Positions 63,371 to 64,000 of a DNA stretch of 64,000 nucleotides are shown here, piece by piece. Under the pieces are notes generated by a model. The model was not told where the DNA came from, searched no databases, and saw nothing but the letters and a program-made list of their open reading frames with translations. The position numbers and the translations under genes are program-made. The stretch is from Calothrix sp. NIES-4101 (GTDB lineage: Bacteria; Cyanobacteriota; Cyanobacteriia; Cyanobacteriales; Nostocaceae): positions 4,774,001-4,838,000 of the forward strand of contig AP018280.1 of NCBI GenBank assembly GCA_004296455.1, in the 5' to 3' direction. Position 1 is the stretch's first letter. Each line of letters begins with the position of its first letter.

Positions 63371-64000
63371 AAATCTCTGCCTTCCCCATCTCCACCTTGG
63401 TTTTATCCTAATTGTTAAGGACGAACCTGATATTAATTCATATCCCCAATTTTTCACAAAAGTTGGGGATATTGATTGATTAATTCGATATATCAAACTC
63501 AACCTACAGCGTAGTAAATCTCACTCCCGATCGCTCCCGGAAATAATGTACCTCTTCATCGTTGATTTGGGAAAATCCTGCGTATCTCAATCCAAAATCA
63601 TCAAAAGTTTCTGGAGAGAACACACATCCAAGCTCATCTATCTCAGTCTGTAACTCTTGTTCAAGCTTGAATTGGTGCGACAAGAACGGTGATAAAAATC
63701 GAGTTTAGTTTTTTCGATTGGATAATAGCGATCGCATGGTTTAATGTATCATTTGTAGCGTATAAATATAAGTAATTTACTTCTGGAACTAATTGGAAGC
63801 TAAATTGATCACAATATTCGGACTGGAGAGTAGCGCAAACCAGAAAATATATTATTTTTGAAAATTAGCAAACTATTTGTATACAATCAATACAGCCATT
63901 ATTGGCATCAAAAATATCAATCTGCAATTAGATTTTGTGCATCAAAAAATGTTATAAACTTCCTATGTAATGTGTGGATAATTTAGCCAAACATATTTTT
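63371..64000. other. Right-edge intergenic region
   Basis: About 630 bases. Apart from the degraded minus-strand remnant at 63504-63861, it holds a HIP1 site near 63729 and AT-rich DNA, and no intact gene. Confidence 0.4.
63504..63861 (-). pseudogene. Possible frameshifted gene remnant
   Basis: Two overlapping minus-strand frames look coding. One (about 63861 to 63661) reads through SEYCDQFSFQLVPEVNYLYLYA and NDTLNHAIAIIQSKKLNSIFI to a TGA. The other (63704 to a TAG at 63504) continues with FLSHQFKLEQELQTEIDELG and FDDFGLRYAGFSQINDEEVHYFRERSG. Joined by one frameshift near 63664-63704 they would make about 115 residues. No start codon is obvious and I know no family. Confidence 0.35.

Overview
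This is a 64 kb chromosomal window from a filamentous, very probably Nostocales-type, cyanobacterium. The evidence is photosynthetic and cyanobacterial genes (a plastoquinone-oxidoreductase NdhK, cytochrome c6, a probable PSII assembly factor of the Psb35 type, SLH/OprB porin, DUF4327, KGK-domain, YlqD and DUF1361 proteins), a cyanobacterial group 2 sigma factor, very frequent HIP1 octamers (GCGATCGC) inside and between genes, AT-rich DNA, and many patches of the low-complexity GGGGAGACGCGG-type repeat. The phytochrome is of the cphB/rcpB type known from Calothrix/Tolypothrix and Nostoc. No rRNA, tRNA or CRISPR array was seen.

Layout. 0-13 kb: the end of an IS66 transposase, a lone ndhK, housekeeping genes (rsmB, a TerB-like gene, a class A penicillin-binding protein, folK, a Nudix hydrolase, aroE), then DUF4327, an unknown gene and a CDF metal transporter separated by long gaps. 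13-18.5 kb: a light-signalling cassette, cphB-type phytochrome kinase, rcpB response regulator and an overlapping REC-PAS-kinase hybrid. 18.6-32.5 kb: a GH74-like lipoprotein, NADAR, polyphosphate-glucokinase-like, creatininase, petJ, GNAT, sigC-like, priA, a KGK/HNH gene pair and a CelD-like acyltransferase. 33-40 kb: a short HPF, a TPR protein, PDH E2, a secreted unknown, ylqD and acyl-ACP synthetase.

40-45 kb is an accessory island: two tandem small membrane-protein paralogues, hicB-hicA, parD-parE, a broken NB-ARC/TPR (NLR-like) gene and a small upstream gene. The small gene's C-terminus repeats the motif found at the NLR N-terminus. This matches the effector/NLR amyloid-type signalling layout and is the most interesting system in the window. 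The NLR frame is continuous over about 2 kb but carries two in-frame stops, one of them inside an in-frame inserted repeat.

45.5-64 kb: a peptidoglycan-binding protein, a NarL-type two-component set with a degenerate kinase fragment between kinase and regulator, unknown and secreted repeat proteins, homocysteine methyltransferase, an iron-uptake-type porin whose linker is built from a 16-bp tandem repeat read in all three frames, a Gly/Thr-repeat secreted protein, DUF1361, a PEP-synthase-like protein with a degraded ATP-grasp region, MgtC, a GAF kinase and a bactofilin-like membrane protein. A probable frameshifted gene remnant lies at the right edge.

Two small dispersed elements were recognised by eye: a roughly 100-bp MITE-like element with 17-bp inverted ends (two copies, near 21.3 and 24.8 kb) and a purine-arm/AT-core/pyrimidine-arm hairpin element (best pair near 8.4 and 36.5 kb).
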